Shown one piece after another: positions 5,642-11,855 of a stretch of DNA of 11,855 nt. Made by a program: the position numbers and the translations under genes. The stretch covers positions 1 to 11,855 of the forward strand of contig JAHFKF010000004.1 of the NCBI GenBank assembly GCA_023245475.1. The letters run 5' to 3'. The notes below the pieces were generated by a model. The model was not told the origin of the DNA. It saw nothing but the letters and a program-made list of their open reading frames with translations, and ran no database searches. The DNA is from Candidatus Levyibacteriota bacterium. Its GTDB lineage: Bacteria > Patescibacteriota > Microgenomatia > Levybacterales > UBA12049. Position 1 is the first letter of the stretch; every line of letters begins with the position of its first letter.

Positions 5642-6089
5642 TTTTTATTTCTCCTTTCGCCACAGCAAGTGCTTCTTCGATTTGCCCTTTGTGTATATGC
5701 TGACTCATCAGTGTTAGTTTTCTTTGTCGTTCTTCTTCTTCAAAGGGTTTAGCATATTTGAGATAAATTCCTTGCGTTGCTCCATTATCACGACTGAGTT
5801 GTAATAATTTATTGAGCAAGTCTCGTTGATCTTGAATAGGGAGGAAGGCAAGAAACTCTTGAGCGAGTTTTTGTGCATCTTCGGAAGACATTTTGTTTTG
5901 ATCAAGACGGCGAACGATCTCATCAAGTAAGTCTCTTTCAATATCAACAACTTCCTGCTGTAATTCAGAAGTTCCTCCAAGCGATTGAGAAAGAGCGGGA
6001 TCTTGTTGTAGTTTTTGCTTGGTCGCGGCAGCTGCTTGATCCAATTCTTGGTCAAGGTCAGCTGGTACGTCTTGTTGGTCATCTGACAT
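5634..6089 (-). CDS. Acidic helical protein (151 aa), unknown function
   Basis: The family is not recognised. The whole chain is predicted helical and charged, with Gln/Asp-rich heptad-like stretches (for example QELDQAAAATKQKLQQDPAL and EVVDIERDLLDEIVRRLDQN) and a C-terminal helical hairpin (SQHIHKGQIEEALAVAKGEI). There is no signal peptide, Cys or membrane span, so a cytoplasmic coiled-coil or adaptor role is possible. The region QNKMSSEDAQKLAQEFLAFL resembles a motif in the next gene (DGTMTAEQGQELIDQL), a hint that the two proteins share a short helical module. It lies 24 bases after hisS, with its own promoter within the hisS 3' end. The stop TGA overlaps the next ATG by 8 bases. Confidence 0.75.
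   Translation of the reverse strand: MSDDQQDVPADLDQELDQAAAATKQKLQQDPALSQSLGGTSELQQEVVDIERDLLDEIVRRLDQNKMSSEDAQKLAQEFLAFLPIQDQRDLLNKLLQLSRDNGATQGIYLKYAKPFEEEERQRKLTLMSQHIHKGQIEEALAVAKGEIKNA
5651..5657 (-). promoter_or_regulatory. Strong Shine-Dalgarno of the 264-residue gene
   Basis: AAAGGAG on the minus strand, 9 bases before the ATG at 5641 and inside the 3' end of the preceding gene. It is the best Shine-Dalgarno in the window, at an operon-internal start where a leaderless start is not possible. Confidence 0.75.
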
Positions 6090-6095
6090 GCCTTA

Positions 6096-6125
6096 ACTAT
6101 AACTCAAATAAGGCTATTTCTGCAA
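6096..6125 (-). promoter_or_regulatory. Promoter of the 151-residue gene, starting inside hisS
   Basis: On the minus strand: TTGCAG (6120-6125, within the end of hisS), an 18-base spacer, and TATAGT (6096-6101). The ATG at 6089 begins 6 bases later, consistent with a leaderless start. It would allow this gene and its followers to be expressed apart from hisS. Confidence 0.55.
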
Positions 6126-7349
6126 GTACTCATGTAAGATTTCTTCAAGAGAAGCACTGATCTGTTCTCGTGTCTGTATATTTTTGAGAGTAACGATATT
6201 CTTTTCAGCTTCTTGAGGGCCGATGACGAGAACGTAGGGGATGTTCTTACTAGCAGCATATTTGAGTTGTTTTTCCAGAGGATTTCTTGCTTTAATTTCG
6301 CCAAGGTAGACTTCACTAGCAATGTTGGTCGAGCGTAGTCGAGAACAAATCTCCAATGATTTCTCTTTGAGTGTATCTGAGAAAACAGTCACCAGCACTT
6401 TTGTTGAAGAGAGTGCTATCTCTGCAGGGAATAATTCCAGCGTATCCATTGCTTCAATCGTTCGATCAAATCCAACGGCAAGACCAACGGCTGGGATTTG
6501 TTTATCAGCAAACATCCCAATAAGTTCATCATAGCGTCCACCTCCGCACACCGATCCAACAGGATACTCAGGAATTTCAATTTCAAAAATCATACCAGTA
6601 TAGTAATTCAATCCACGTGCAAGAGTAGGGGAGAATTCAATAAGTGATTGCTCGACTCCTAATTCTTCCAGAGCTTTAAAAATCTGAATGATTCGTTCGG
6701 TTGGTTGTCGATCCAATAACTCTTGTAACATAATTTTTGCTTCAGCAATTGATCCAACAAGTTTTTTAGTAACAAGTTCTTGGGCGACAGCATCAGCGCC
6801 AATTTTTTTCAACTTATCAATTGAAACAATAGTTTGTGTTGCCAAGTTTGCAAACACCTTACGGTCATTAATAAGTATTTTGAAATTTTTGAATCCTAAT
6901 GCTTTATATGCAATAAGAGCAGTTGTAATTATTTCAGCGTCTGCAAGAGCGGAGTCCACACCAATGGTATCGATGTCACATTGCATAAATTCTCGATATC
7001 GTCCCTTTTGAGTATTTTCTGCTCGCCAAACAGGCTGAATTTGATACCTTTTGAAAGGGAAGGGGAGGATATTTGCAAATTGAGCTACTACTCGGGCGAG
7101 TGGCACTGTTTGATCATATCTCATTGCTACACGACGTTTACCATTGTCCTCAAATCGATACATAAGCTGATCTCCTTCATCGCCATATTTACCAATGAGA
7201 ATTTCTTCATATTCAAGCACGGGAGTTTCCAATGGCTCAAATCCATATTGTTCAAATACGGTTTTTAACGTAGCGATTACATATTGCCTTTTACGCGCCT
7301 CAAGAGGGAGGAAGTCACGAAAGCCTTTGAGTGTTCTTGGTTCGATCAT
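6114..7349 (-). CDS. hisS: Histidine--tRNA ligase
   Basis: Class II synthetase that charges tRNA-His in two steps through histidyl-adenylate. It has 411 residues, close to the family norm of 400-430. Motif 1 is near residues 39-49 (PLETPVLEYEE). The YDQTVPLAR loop is at 78-86. Motif 2 is at 109-121 (RAENTQKGRYREF), with arginines for ATP. The His-specific signatures are present: the catalytic Arg245 in TLARGLNYYTG, and GGGRYDEL at 269-276. Motif 3 is AVGLAVGFDR at 287-296. The anticodon-binding domain covers about residues 317-405 (VLVTVFSDTL onward). The start ATG is 6 bases after a TATAAT box, and an overlapping out-of-frame ATG lies 4 bases upstream. It has its own promoter within a minus-strand run of genes. 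Confidence 0.97.
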   Translation of the reverse strand: MIEPRTLKGFRDFLPLEARKRQYVIATLKTVFEQYGFEPLETPVLEYEEILIGKYGDEGDQLMYRFEDNGKRRVAMRYDQTVPLARVVAQFANILPFPFKRYQIQPVWRAENTQKGRYREFMQCDIDTIGVDSALADAEIITTALIAYKALGFKNFKILINDRKVFANLATQTIVSIDKLKKIGADAVAQELVTKKLVGSIAEAKIMLQELLDRQPTERIIQIFKALEELGVEQSLIEFSPTLARGLNYYTGMIFEIEIPEYPVGSVCGGGRYDELIGMFADKQIPAVGLAVGFDRTIEAMDTLELFPAEIALSSTKVLVTVFSDTLKEKSLEICSRLRSTNIASEVYLGEIKARNPLEKQLKYAASKNIPYVLVIGPQEAEKNIVTLKNIQTREQISASLEEILHEYLQK

Positions 7350-7355
7350 ACATGT

Positions 7356-7385
7356 ATTATACAGCTTTTGGGCGAGTGTTTTCTA
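7356..7385 (-). promoter_or_regulatory. Promoter of hisS
   Basis: On the minus strand a perfect TATAAT (7356-7361) ends 6 bases before the hisS ATG. The best -35 is the weak TAGAAA (7380-7385, 18-base spacer, 4 of 6 matches). It lies in the 39-base gap after the M24 peptidase gene. A leaderless start is predicted. Confidence 0.6.
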
Positions 7386-7388
7386 TGA

Positions 7389-8483
7389 TTAATTATGTAT
7401 CTCGAGAAGTGCTCTTGAGGAATTTGTTAGCTGCACAAGTTTATGTTCTTCGACTGCGAAGATATCTTCTATTCGTATGCCAAACTTGTTAAGGTTATAA
7501 ATTCCTGGTTCAATAGAAAATACCATACCGTCTGTAATCATATCTTCAGATGCTGGAGAGAGCCGAGGAGACTCATGCACCTCAAGTCCAATGCCGTGGC
7601 CTAGTGCATGAGGAAGTGAATCATATTTTTTCTTAACCATATAATCCCGTGCTATCAAATCAACTTCTGACAAATTAATTACTTCTTTCTTAGCTAATTT
7701 TTTCTGAATAAATTCGATTGCTTTTTCTTGCGATGCTAAAACTGTTTGGTATGCATCTTTTTGTTCGTTTGTTGCTTTGCCAAAAAAGAAAGTTCGTGAC
7801 ATATCAGAACAATAATTTTGGAAACGTACGCCGAAATCAATTAAGATAGGGGAATTGGCTGTTAGTTTTTTATCACCAGTTTTGTGATGGATGTATGCAC
7901 CATTTTCTGCAAACGCAACGATTGTATTAAACGAAAGTTCAGCATGGTGCTTCTTAATAAACATTTCTAATAACAATGCAACTTCTTTTTCTGTCATGCC
8001 AATTTGTATTTGTTCTACAATATGCTCAAATGCTTGATCGGTAATAGCACATGCTTTTTTTATTGCAGCTATTTCTTGTTGTGATTTTATCATCCGCAAA
8101 GCATGTAAATCATAATGCTTTGTTCTTGTTACTGCTGAGGCAATTTTTTTGTACTCCGCAATAGTAATGTTGTTTTCTTCAATACCAAGTCTATTGATTA
8201 TTTCTTTCTTAGCAATTTTTTTGATCCAGTCCTCCAAATGGTTATCCTGTCCAATTTCACAAATAGTAAAATCCTTTACATGCTTCTGTGCTGCGTAAAT
8301 ATATCTCCTGTCTGTAAAGAGATAATTATTGCCTCCTGTAATAAGGAGAAACGCTTCTCGTTCTTCAGAACTGAAGTGAGCAAAGTCCGTCAAGTAAATA
8401 ATATTTGGAATACTAGAAATAATAGCTGCATCGAGTGATTCTTGTTGCAAGAGCTTTTTAAGCTTTTTTAGACGAGGTTTCAT
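7389..8483 (-). CDS. M24 family metallopeptidase, Xaa-Pro aminopeptidase/dipeptidase-like
   Basis: 364 residues with a creatinase-type N-terminal domain (about 1-125) and a pita-bread M24 catalytic domain (about 135-360). The five metal ligands are present: Asp216 (ILIDFG), Asp227 (YCSDMSRT), His296 (LGHGIGLEVHE), Glu325 (SIEPGIY) and Glu339 (GIRIED). Substrate-site histidines are His200 (AYIHH) and His303. The likely activity is removal of an N-terminal residue before proline, or cleavage of Xaa-Pro dipeptides, in the cytoplasm; no signal peptide is seen. PepP and PepQ cannot be separated from sequence alone. Its ATG overlaps the stop of the upstream DUF5666-like gene as ATGA, so the two are translationally coupled. 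hisS follows after 39 bases. Confidence 0.93.
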   Translation of the reverse strand: MKPRLKKLKKLLQQESLDAAIISSIPNIIYLTDFAHFSSEEREAFLLITGGNNYLFTDRRYIYAAQKHVKDFTICEIGQDNHLEDWIKKIAKKEIINRLGIEENNITIAEYKKIASAVTRTKHYDLHALRMIKSQQEIAAIKKACAITDQAFEHIVEQIQIGMTEKEVALLLEMFIKKHHAELSFNTIVAFAENGAYIHHKTGDKKLTANSPILIDFGVRFQNYCSDMSRTFFFGKATNEQKDAYQTVLASQEKAIEFIQKKLAKKEVINLSEVDLIARDYMVKKKYDSLPHALGHGIGLEVHESPRLSPASEDMITDGMVFSIEPGIYNLNKFGIRIEDIFAVEEHKLVQLTNSSRALLEIHN

Positions 8484-9247
8484 GGAGTTTTTGTAACGCT
8501 GGCGGAAGGTGATGCACTGGATTGTTCAATAATGATCTTTGGATTTTTAGGAAGTCCTGCTAAGTCAATAAAACGACTAGCGACAAGAAGAGTAGCGTCT
8601 TTCTTGTCAGGAAAACCAATGGTGGTTGCTCGATCACCAACGTGTATTTTGGAGAAACCTAGTTTAGTGAGTTCACCGCTACCTTCATAACCAAGTATTT
8701 TGGTTGTTGTTTGAATATCGATACGATGTTGCTTTTCATCTTCTGTCGTAATAGTTATTGCAAAATTTTTGTTGTCGACTGCTGATATTGTTCCATTGAA
8801 TACCGTAGGGTCAACAGAAAGTCTGATAAATCTTGCAAGCAGCCGCTTTGATTGTTTGTTGTAAATTCCTAAGATACTAACTCGAGAGCCTTTGGTAATA
8901 TCAGAAAGTCCAAAGGTTTTTGTCCCTCCTGAAGAAAACTTTGTTAACTCATCAACGTCAACGACACGAATTTTTCCGGCGCTATCTTTAACGGTAATTT
9001 TATTGGTTGAGACTTCAGTAACGACTCCAATCATTCCTCGTCTTTCAACTAAGTTTAATTCTGAAACTCGAGAAGCAATCTTTTCTTTTAAGTTATTAAT
9101 CTGTTCATTAAGTTTTTCATCAAGACCTTCTTTATTTGCAGAAGGAGAAGCTGTTTTTGATTTTGCCGGCGTAGGACTAACCGCGAAAGCAGAAGAGGTA
9201 TTTGTAAAGAAAAAGAGTACTGTAACCAAAAATAAAAGTTTTTTCAT
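8480..9247 (-). CDS. Secreted protein with DUF5666-like beta domains
   Basis: 255 residues. A clear signal peptide (residues 1-22, basic start, LLFLVTVLFFF core, cut after AFA) is followed by a Pro/Ser/Lys linker and a charged helix (about 40-65). The rest holds two or three similar beta modules, each starting with a GxIxxV phrase and a strand pair: MIGVVTEVSTNKITVKDSAG near 72, FNGTISAVDNKNFAITITT near 150, and a third covering the LGYEGSGELTKLGFSKI region. This matches the OB-like DUF5666 pattern; it is a pattern match, and function is unknown. The C-terminus is Ser/Ala-rich. It lies 2 bases after the Ig-like membrane gene and overlaps the peptidase start, so it is the middle gene of a three-gene unit. 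Confidence 0.75.
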   Translation of the reverse strand: MKKLLFLVTVLFFFTNTSSAFAVSPTPAKSKTASPSANKEGLDEKLNEQINNLKEKIASRVSELNLVERRGMIGVVTEVSTNKITVKDSAGKIRVVDVDELTKFSSGGTKTFGLSDITKGSRVSILGIYNKQSKRLLARFIRLSVDPTVFNGTISAVDNKNFAITITTEDEKQHRIDIQTTTKILGYEGSGELTKLGFSKIHVGDRATTIGFPDKKDATLLVASRFIDLAGLPKNPKIIIEQSSASPSASVTKTP

Positions 9248-9249
9248 AA

Positions 9250-9687
9250 TTAGAAATTTTCTGTCGAGAATGTTACTGTTTTTGTCAAAGTTTTTTCTTC
9301 ACCGCTTGGTGCGACAGCAGTGATAGTTAGCAATGTTGTCCCATCAGGGATAGTTTGGGTAATAGAGAAACTTCCGTTGCTCGCCGGTTTGACTACTTGA
9401 TCACCATCTTCAGATGACACAATTACCGTCGCGTCTTGCAATGTTTTTCCACTGATAGTAATTACTTTTTTATCAAAGACTTCTTCATCTTTTGGAGAGT
9501 CAATTGTTAGCATAACTGCGGTAGATGTTGGTGTAGGCGCAGCAGAAACTTGTGATCCAAGAGTTGCAGGTTTTGCTTGTTCATTTGGGACAACCTTTGT
9601 CATTTGGTAAAGATAGAAAGCAACTCCTGCAGCAATAAGACCCACAACTACGGCGACAAATGATAAGATTACTTGCTCAGCTTTCAT
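9250..9687 (-). CDS. Membrane-anchored Ig-like domain protein
   Basis: From the ATG at 9687 the protein has 145 residues: a short N-terminus, one membrane span (about 5-28, ILSFVAVVVGLIAAGVAFYL), a Pro/Ala/Thr linker, and a single beta-sandwich domain (about 57-145). That domain is typical of bacterial Ig-like folds (MLTIDSPKDEEVFDKKVITI, then SGKTLQDATVIVSS, NGSFSITQTIPDGTTLLTIT). It would be displayed outside the membrane and may bind a partner or cell-wall polymer. The frame is open upstream to 9801, but that would overlap the divergent gene and its promoter, and a consensus TTGACA promoter lies 15 bases before the ATG at 9687. It leads the unit with the DUF5666-like and peptidase genes. 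Confidence 0.78.
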   Translation of the reverse strand: MKAEQVILSFVAVVVGLIAAGVAFYLYQMTKVVPNEQAKPATLGSQVSAAPTPTSTAVMLTIDSPKDEEVFDKKVITISGKTLQDATVIVSSEDGDQVVKPASNGSFSITQTIPDGTTLLTITAVAPSGEEKTLTKTVTFSTENF

Positions 9688-9702
9688 AATTGGGTGTGTT
9701 TG

Positions 9703-9731
9703 ATAATACGACAAATGTGATCTCTTGTCAA
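9703..9731 (-). promoter_or_regulatory. Promoter of the Ig-like/DUF5666/peptidase unit
   Basis: On the minus strand: perfect TTGACA (9726-9731), a 17-base spacer, and TATTAT (9703-9708). The ATG at 9687 is 15 bases after the -10 box, giving a leader of about 8 bases with no Shine-Dalgarno. Its -35 is shared with the divergent promoter. Confidence 0.75.
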
Positions 9732-9733
9732 GA
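9723..9733. repeat. Palindrome formed by a shared -35 region
   Basis: TCTTG-T-CAAGA is a perfect 11-base dyad. It holds TTGACA for the minus-strand promoter and TTGTCA for the plus-strand promoter, offset by one base. Its core CTTG-W-CAAG is the same as at 3243-3251. Confidence 0.5.
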
Positions 9734-9753
9734 AAATGAACGTATGTTAGTAT
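9725..9753 (+). promoter_or_regulatory. Extended -10 promoter of the MBL-like gene
   Basis: TTGTCA (9725-9730), a 17-base spacer, and TAGTAT (9748-9753) preceded by TG plus one base (9745-9747). The ATG at 9761 lies 7 bases later, so a leaderless start is expected. The upstream ATG at 9752 overlaps the -10 box. Confidence 0.6.
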
Positions 9754-9760
9754 GGAGTAC

Positions 9761-10273
9761 ATGGAAATTGCTCTTCTCTCATCAGTAAGTCTTCGAATCA
9801 AAAGTAAATCTGCAACACTTTGTGTAGATCAATCAGATAAGGCAACATATGATGCCGATCTTATCGTAACAAAAACACTTGCAGACGTAACTCCAAATGA
9901 TGAAACAGTTATTATCTCAGGTACAGGTGAATATGAAATCGGTGGTAACAAAATTACTGGACTTCGATCAGAACAAGACATGATCTACACCTTGAAAGTT
10001 GACGGTATAGATATTGCTTTGGGAAAAATAAACGCTCTTAACAAAATGCAACACAAGCTAAAAGAGAACAATATTATAATAGTACTCTGTGACGTTGTTG
10101 AAAGCGCGGCATTTTTGAACTCGCTTGCATCAAATGTCGTGATGCTCTATGGAGAAAAGGCAGCAGAAATTGCTGAGACTTTTGGCAAAGAACAAGTCAA
10201 AACATTAGCTAAATATAGCAGTACAAAAGAAAAGTTACCTACAGAAGTAGAGACTGTATTACTAACTAATTGA
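9761..10273 (+). CDS. Degenerate metallo-beta-lactamase-fold protein (UlaG/YtkL-like), probably metal-free
   Basis: 170 residues from the ATG at 9761. The opening MEIALLSSVSLRIKSKSATL follows the MEIxxLGHSSFRIKG start of UlaG-like MBL-fold proteins. Later phrases also match: DLIVTKTLAD where relatives have a DHDDHN loop, VIISGTGEYEIGG for GPGEYEI, and IYTLKVDGIDIALGKI for the IAHLGDL strand. The HxHxDH zinc motif and the later Asp and His ligands are missing; no His occurs where ligands are expected, so zinc hydrolase activity is unlikely. The protein is shorter than the usual 210-230 residues because loops are trimmed. It may be a structural or ligand-binding relic. A divergent promoter drives it, and dnaB follows 68 bases later in the same direction. 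The family call is by pattern and moderately sure. Confidence 0.65.
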   Translation: MEIALLSSVSLRIKSKSATLCVDQSDKATYDADLIVTKTLADVTPNDETVIISGTGEYEIGGNKITGLRSEQDMIYTLKVDGIDIALGKINALNKMQHKLKENNIIIVLCDVVESAAFLNSLASNVVMLYGEKAAEIAETFGKEQVKTLAKYSSTKEKLPTEVETVLLTN

Positions 10274-10274
10274 G

Positions 10275-10336
10275 AATTGAAAATTGAAAGTTGAGAAAAT
10301 GAGTATTTCTCCATTCTCAATTCTCCATTTTCAATT
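10275..10336. repeat. Long imperfect inverted repeat between the MBL-like gene and dnaB
   Basis: The left arm (10275-10303) and right arm (10309-10336) pair with a 5-base loop. AATTGAAAAT (10275-10284) pairs perfectly with ATTTTCAATT (10327-10336), and the inner part pairs with a few mismatches through GTTGAGAA and TTCTCAAT. Both arms are built from AATTGA/AATTGAGA-type units. It fills almost the whole gap and begins right after the TGA stop. No T-run follows, so it is not a classical terminator. It may be a mobile-style intergenic palindrome or an mRNA-stabilising hairpin. Confidence 0.6.
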
Positions 10337-10341
10337 ACGTT

Positions 10342-11667
10342 ATGGCTATCAAAGTTTTACCTCACAATGATGAAGCAGAGCAGAGTGTCCTTGGTGCAAT
10401 TTTAATTGATAAGGATGCTATTATAGGTGTTTCAGAAACCTTACGTCCCGCAGATTTTTATAGTGATATTAACGGCATTATTTATGAATCAATGCTTGCG
10501 TTGTATGAAGAAAGGCAGCCAATTGATTTACTTACCCTTACAGACCAACTGAAGAAAAGCAAAAAATTAAAACGGGTAGATTCAACATATTTGACTGATT
10601 TAGTTAATCAAGTTCCTACAGCAGCCAATGTTGGTGTTTACTCAGGCATCGTTAAGCAAGATGCCACCAAACGTAACCTTATTCATGCAGGTAATCTTGT
10701 TACAGAGTTAGGCTATGACGACAACAATGAGGTAAAAGATATTTTAGACAAAGCAGAGCAAGCAATTTTCTCTATTTCACAATCACATCTTACTCGAGGT
10801 TTTGTTCCGATCAAATCAACGCTTACTGAGAGTTTTGACAGAATTGATGAATTGCAAAAAAATGGTTCTGGATTCCGTGGTGTACGAACTGGGTTTGTTG
10901 ATCTTGATAATGTTTTGTCTGGCTTACAAAAAAGTAATTTAGTGATTCTTGCAGCTCGCCCCGGACAAGGAAAAACTGCTCTGACGCTTAACATCGCGCA
11001 AAATGTTGCTGTTAAAGATAAACTGCCAATTGGTATCTTTTCTTTGGAAATGAGTAAAGAAGAACTTGTTGATCGTTTGCTTGTCTCGCAAGCTGACGTT
11101 GATGCATGGAAACTCAAAACGGGAAGGTTGACCGAAGACGACTTCTCCAAAATTTCTGATGCGATGGGGGAGCTTGCTGAAGCGCCTATTTATATCGATG
11201 ATACACCAGGTCTTTCACTAACTGAAATGAGAAGTAAAGCAAGGCGTCTGCAAATGGAGCATAACTTATCTATGCTGATTGTTGATTATCTTCAACTTGT
11301 TAATCCTGGTAAAAGCTATGAGAGTAGGGTACAGGAAGTATCAGCTGTCTCTCAGGCGCTTAAAAATCTTGCTCGTGAACTTAATATTCCTATTCTCTCT
11401 GCTGCGCAACTTTCTCGTGCGGTTGAGCAACGCAATGACAAAAAGCCGCAACTGTCTGACCTTCGTGATTCGGGTGCTATTGAACAGGATGCCGACGTTG
11501 TAATGTTTTTGCATCGTCCTGACACGGAAATGACAACATCGTTTATTCCTGTTAAATTGACCGTTGCTAAACATCGTAACGGTCCGACAGGTGAAGTTGA
11601 TCTGCTCTTCCAAGGTAATAGAATCCGATTTAGTAGCATTGAACGTCACCATCAGGAAGCTGCTTAA
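10342..11667 (+). CDS. dnaB: Replicative DNA helicase DnaB
   Basis: 441 residues, a usual length for this family. The N-terminal helical domain (about 1-100) starts with LPHNDEAEQSVLGAILID, the standard DnaB opening. After a linker the RecA-like ATPase domain begins near residue 175. Walker A is ARPGQGKT (205-212), the catalytic Glu236 is in FSLEMSKE, Walker B ends in Asp315 (LIVDYLQL), then come the signature SDLRDSGAIEQDADVV (362-377) and the KHRNGPTG loop (410-417) with the arginine finger. The ring hexamer unwinds DNA ahead of the replication fork. There is no intein: the Walker and signature motifs are intact. No Shine-Dalgarno or clear -10 box lies in front of the ATG, so it may be read from the promoter at 9725 through the inverted repeat. 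Confidence 0.97.
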   Translation: MAIKVLPHNDEAEQSVLGAILIDKDAIIGVSETLRPADFYSDINGIIYESMLALYEERQPIDLLTLTDQLKKSKKLKRVDSTYLTDLVNQVPTAANVGVYSGIVKQDATKRNLIHAGNLVTELGYDDNNEVKDILDKAEQAIFSISQSHLTRGFVPIKSTLTESFDRIDELQKNGSGFRGVRTGFVDLDNVLSGLQKSNLVILAARPGQGKTALTLNIAQNVAVKDKLPIGIFSLEMSKEELVDRLLVSQADVDAWKLKTGRLTEDDFSKISDAMGELAEAPIYIDDTPGLSLTEMRSKARRLQMEHNLSMLIVDYLQLVNPGKSYESRVQEVSAVSQALKNLARELNIPILSAAQLSRAVEQRNDKKPQLSDLRDSGAIEQDADVVMFLHRPDTEMTTSFIPVKLTVAKHRNGPTGEVDLLFQGNRIRFSSIERHHQEAA

Positions 11668-11687
11668 TGGATCGTTCTTATTATCTC

Positions 11688-11696
11688 TGCTACAAT
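11688..11696 (+). promoter_or_regulatory. Extended -10 element of the Mur ligase-like gene
   Basis: TG plus one base plus TACAAT (TG at 11688-11689, hexamer 11691-11696). The ATG at 11707 begins 10 bases later. No convincing -35 is seen. The leader would be only about 3-4 bases. Confidence 0.45.
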
Positions 11697-11706
11697 CAAA
11701 AGAGAT

Positions 11707-11855
11707 ATGATTGAATCACTCAAAGCTGTACTATATTTTCCCATTGCTTGGTATTTCCGTTTCTTTGCTGAAATTCGCTTGCGAATATGGAATCCTCGTG
11801 TAATTGTGGTGACAGGATCCAATGGTAAGACAACGCTTCTGCATATGCTTGAGTC
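11707..11855 (+). CDS. Mur ligase-family protein, N-terminal part (cut by window end)
   Basis: Fifty residues are visible. An amphipathic, aromatic-rich start (SLKAVLYFPIAWYFRFFAEI) is followed by VIVVTGSNGKTTLLHMLES, the ATP-binding P-loop of the Mur ligase family (GxNGKTT, after a VVTG strand). Such enzymes join amino acids or peptides to UDP-muramyl precursors using ATP. The missing N-terminal UDP-binding domain and the short lead before the P-loop fit the MurT/CapB-like or other single-domain-start members better than MurC-F, but too little is present to decide. It lies 39 bases after dnaB. The frame is open to the last base. Confidence 0.7.
   Translation, partial: MIESLKAVLYFPIAWYFRFFAEIRLRIWNPRVIVVTGSNGKTTLLHMLE

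Noticed and set aside
5714..6082. A 122-residue minus-strand frame inside the 151-residue gene
   Set aside because: Composition (Lys/Asn/Leu/Ser-rich, no fold) is that of a frame-shifted shadow, while the 151-residue frame has promoter, coupling and a sensible helical pattern.
9688..9801. Upstream extension of the Ig-like gene to an ATG at 9801
   Set aside because: It would run through its own TTGACA promoter and the divergent gene's start; the membrane span directly follows the ATG at 9687.
1..11855. CRISPR array, insertion sequence, prophage, toxin-antitoxin or defence module
   Set aside because: No regularly spaced repeats, transposase, integrase or recognisable defence protein was found; the genes are mostly housekeeping or envelope-related.

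Overview
This AT-rich window holds 17 protein genes and no RNA genes. Its character suggests a small-genome bacterium of the Candidate Phyla Radiation (Patescibacteria, possibly Microgenomates). That placement is an inference from the gene set: a short release factor 1, ribosomal protein L31 with a long Lys-rich tail, DnaB, HisRS, an M24 peptidase, a DUF5666-like secreted protein, and Lys/Thr-rich membrane proteins of unknown function. No 16S sequence is present to confirm it. The genetic code looks standard: TAA, TAG and TGA all serve as stops.

Layout. 63-1057 (+): a membrane-anchored SurA N-domain protein, then a 50-residue single-span membrane protein. 1630-974 (-): a DEDDh exonuclease whose tail overlaps that small gene in codon register. 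1731-2030 (+): an unrecognised 99-residue protein. 3214-2036 (-): rpmE then prfA. 3276-3917 (+): an ECF-type sigma factor divergent from rpmE. 9687-3904 (-): a run of seven genes, namely an Ig-like membrane protein, a DUF5666-like secreted protein, an M24 aminopeptidase, hisS (own promoter), two unrecognised acidic proteins (the first with its own promoter), and an EamA transporter. 9761-11855 (+): a degenerate metallo-beta-lactamase-fold protein, dnaB, and the start of a Mur ligase-like gene that runs off the window.

The main observation is in the promoters. Most genes that begin a transcript have a sigma70-type -10 box ending 6-8 bases (sometimes 10-15) before the ATG, so transcription should start at or within a few bases of the start codon. 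These mRNAs would be leaderless or nearly so and cannot carry a Shine-Dalgarno site. The rule fixes three start codons (974-1630, rpmE, the MBL-like gene), because the nearest upstream in-frame ATG lies inside, or overlaps, the -10 box. Only two genes show a convincing Shine-Dalgarno: the 50-residue gene and the operon-internal 264-residue gene. Both divergent regions (rpmE/sigma and Ig-like/MBL-like) centre on a CTTG-W-CAAG palindrome made of back-to-back -35 sequences.

Functionally the window mixes translation (RF1, L31, HisRS), replication (DnaB), transcription control (ECF sigma) and envelope functions (SurA-like chaperone, secreted proteins, Mur ligase, transporter). No CRISPR array, insertion sequence, tRNA or phage module is visible, and no intergenic gap exceeds 100 bases.
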